Source: Rhodobacter sp.
GTDB taxonomy: Bacteria > Pseudomonadota > Alphaproteobacteria > Rhodobacterales > Rhodobacteraceae
Length of the DNA: 64,000 nucleotides
Assembly (NCBI GenBank): GCA_020251025.1
Contig: JADCDI010000081.1
Coordinates: 26,767-90,766 of the forward strand
Direction of reading: 5' to 3'
Positions 63,530 to 64,000 of this stretch are shown one piece after another (position 1 is the first letter of the stretch; every line of letters begins with the position of its first letter). Both the position numbers and the translations under genes were made by a program. The notes beneath the pieces were generated by a model. It saw only the letters and a list, made by a program, of their open reading frames with translations. It did not search any database and was not told where the DNA came from.

Positions 63530-64000
63530 AGGGTGCTGAAGACGTGCCGGCCGCAGGGACTGCCTGGCCGGAAAGCGGGAAACGCTTCCACCCGGCACAT
63601 CCTGACAGGGGCCGTCGCCCCTGTCCCGGCGCCGGACTGATCCTTGGGCCGCTGACACTCCCGGCCGCGCTGGTCTGCAGCGCACCGTCCCGCGCGGGCG
63701 GGGAAACGCGGGTCGCGTTTCCTGTTCCCGCCCCGACGGGCGAAGGCACTTTCACCTTTCCGCCCGCACCGACGACAGCGCCCTCACCGCCTCAATGGCA
63801 GGGGCTATCGCCCCTGCCACAGTGCTGCGCCGGGATCAGGACCGGCCGGGGGCCAAAGCCCCCGGCCAGCGCCCGCCCCGCCCACGGCGGGCGCTTCGCC
63901 CCCGCCGGGTCGGGCGCTGGCCTCTGCTTCTCCCGGACCTGCCGGTTTACGGGGCACCGTCGCGCGCGGGCGGGGGAAACGCGATGCGTTTCCTGTTCCC
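63530..64000 (-). repeat. Inverted copy C of the hairpin-rich repeat, running off the window
   Basis: Read on the minus strand it has the same order as block A. It starts with the CGGAAACG/CGCGTTTCC hairpin and the GACGGTGCCCCG-AAACCGGCAGGTCCGGGA box, then CAGCGCCCG arms around nested hairpins, GGCCGGGGGC-TTTG-GCCCCCGGCC, and GGCAGGGGC-GATA-GCCCCTGCC (63797-63818). The GTGAGGGCGCTGTCGTC box and a second GAAACGCG hairpin follow, then GACAGGGGC (63604-63625). It ends with GGCCGGCAC, as block A does. The window ends inside it. Confidence 0.88.

Noticed and set aside
62358..63755. 465-aa frame on the - strand
   Set aside because: Runs from repeat copy C across the antisense of polA; composition is Pro/Arg-rich in the repeat part and it has no motif.

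Overview
The window looks like chromosomal DNA of a purple-bacteria-type alphaproteobacterium of the family Rhodobacteraceae (Rhodobacter/Gemmobacter/Tabrizicola-like). Reasons: very high GC, densely packed genes with many ATGA/GTGA overlaps, a gene-transfer-agent type lysis pair beside argC-ccmE, an AcuI-type acrylyl-CoA reductase, an IalB-family protein, glcDEF, and a Rhodobacterales-style intergenic repeat. The exact genus cannot be fixed from the sequence. I saw no rRNA, tRNA or CRISPR array.

Layout. 0-7 kb: an outer-membrane-barrel-like gene broken by an in-frame amber codon, a NeuB-type sialic-acid synthase, moaA, an AlkD-like/glmU pair, gph, and a decayed ISAs1 transposase tail. 7-14.6 kb: acuI; a signalling island (LuxR-type response regulator, a secreted cysteine-free protein of molybdopterin-oxidoreductase fold, a hybrid histidine kinase); a lipoprotein lytic transglycosylase; a baeRF-like protein. 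15-24 kb: argC-ccmE, endolysin-holin, a CNNM/CorC-like protein, xerD with two envelope proteins including a 44-aa membrane protein, then aroK-aroB. 24-33.5 kb: a GntR regulator with twin operator-like palindromes facing an omega-aminotransferase, a five-gene corrinoid/folate methyl-transfer cluster, and ppx/gppA-rlmE. 33.5-38.7 kb: envelope genes (MepK-like endopeptidase, L,D-transpeptidase, lpxD, a dedicated acyl carrier protein and ketosynthase).

38.9-46.8 kb is the accessory part: an ialB-like gene preceded by a possible small RNA, an inverted-repeat element, a rotted HerA-like helicase gene, an orphan prepilin-like gene, a hairpin-rich repeat block, and a type IIG restriction-modification gene with an AT-rich, probably exchanged specificity region and a frameshifted C-terminus. 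It ends with a cupin and an hsp20 gene behind a sigma-32-like promoter. 46.8-63.2 kb: glcFED (glycolate oxidase, which would use the glycolate made by gph), a DUF599 protein, a MoxR/DUF58/DUF4159/VWA-like membrane operon, small conserved genes, and polA. The last 0.75 kb is a decayed DUF1203 gene and another, inverted copy of the hairpin-rich repeat, running off the window edge.

The most unusual material is that dispersed hairpin-rich repeat family, the mosaic and broken type IIG enzyme with its surrounding gene graveyard, the methyl-transfer cluster that lacks a visible corrinoid protein, and the kinase/regulator pair built around a cysteine-free molybdopterin-fold protein.
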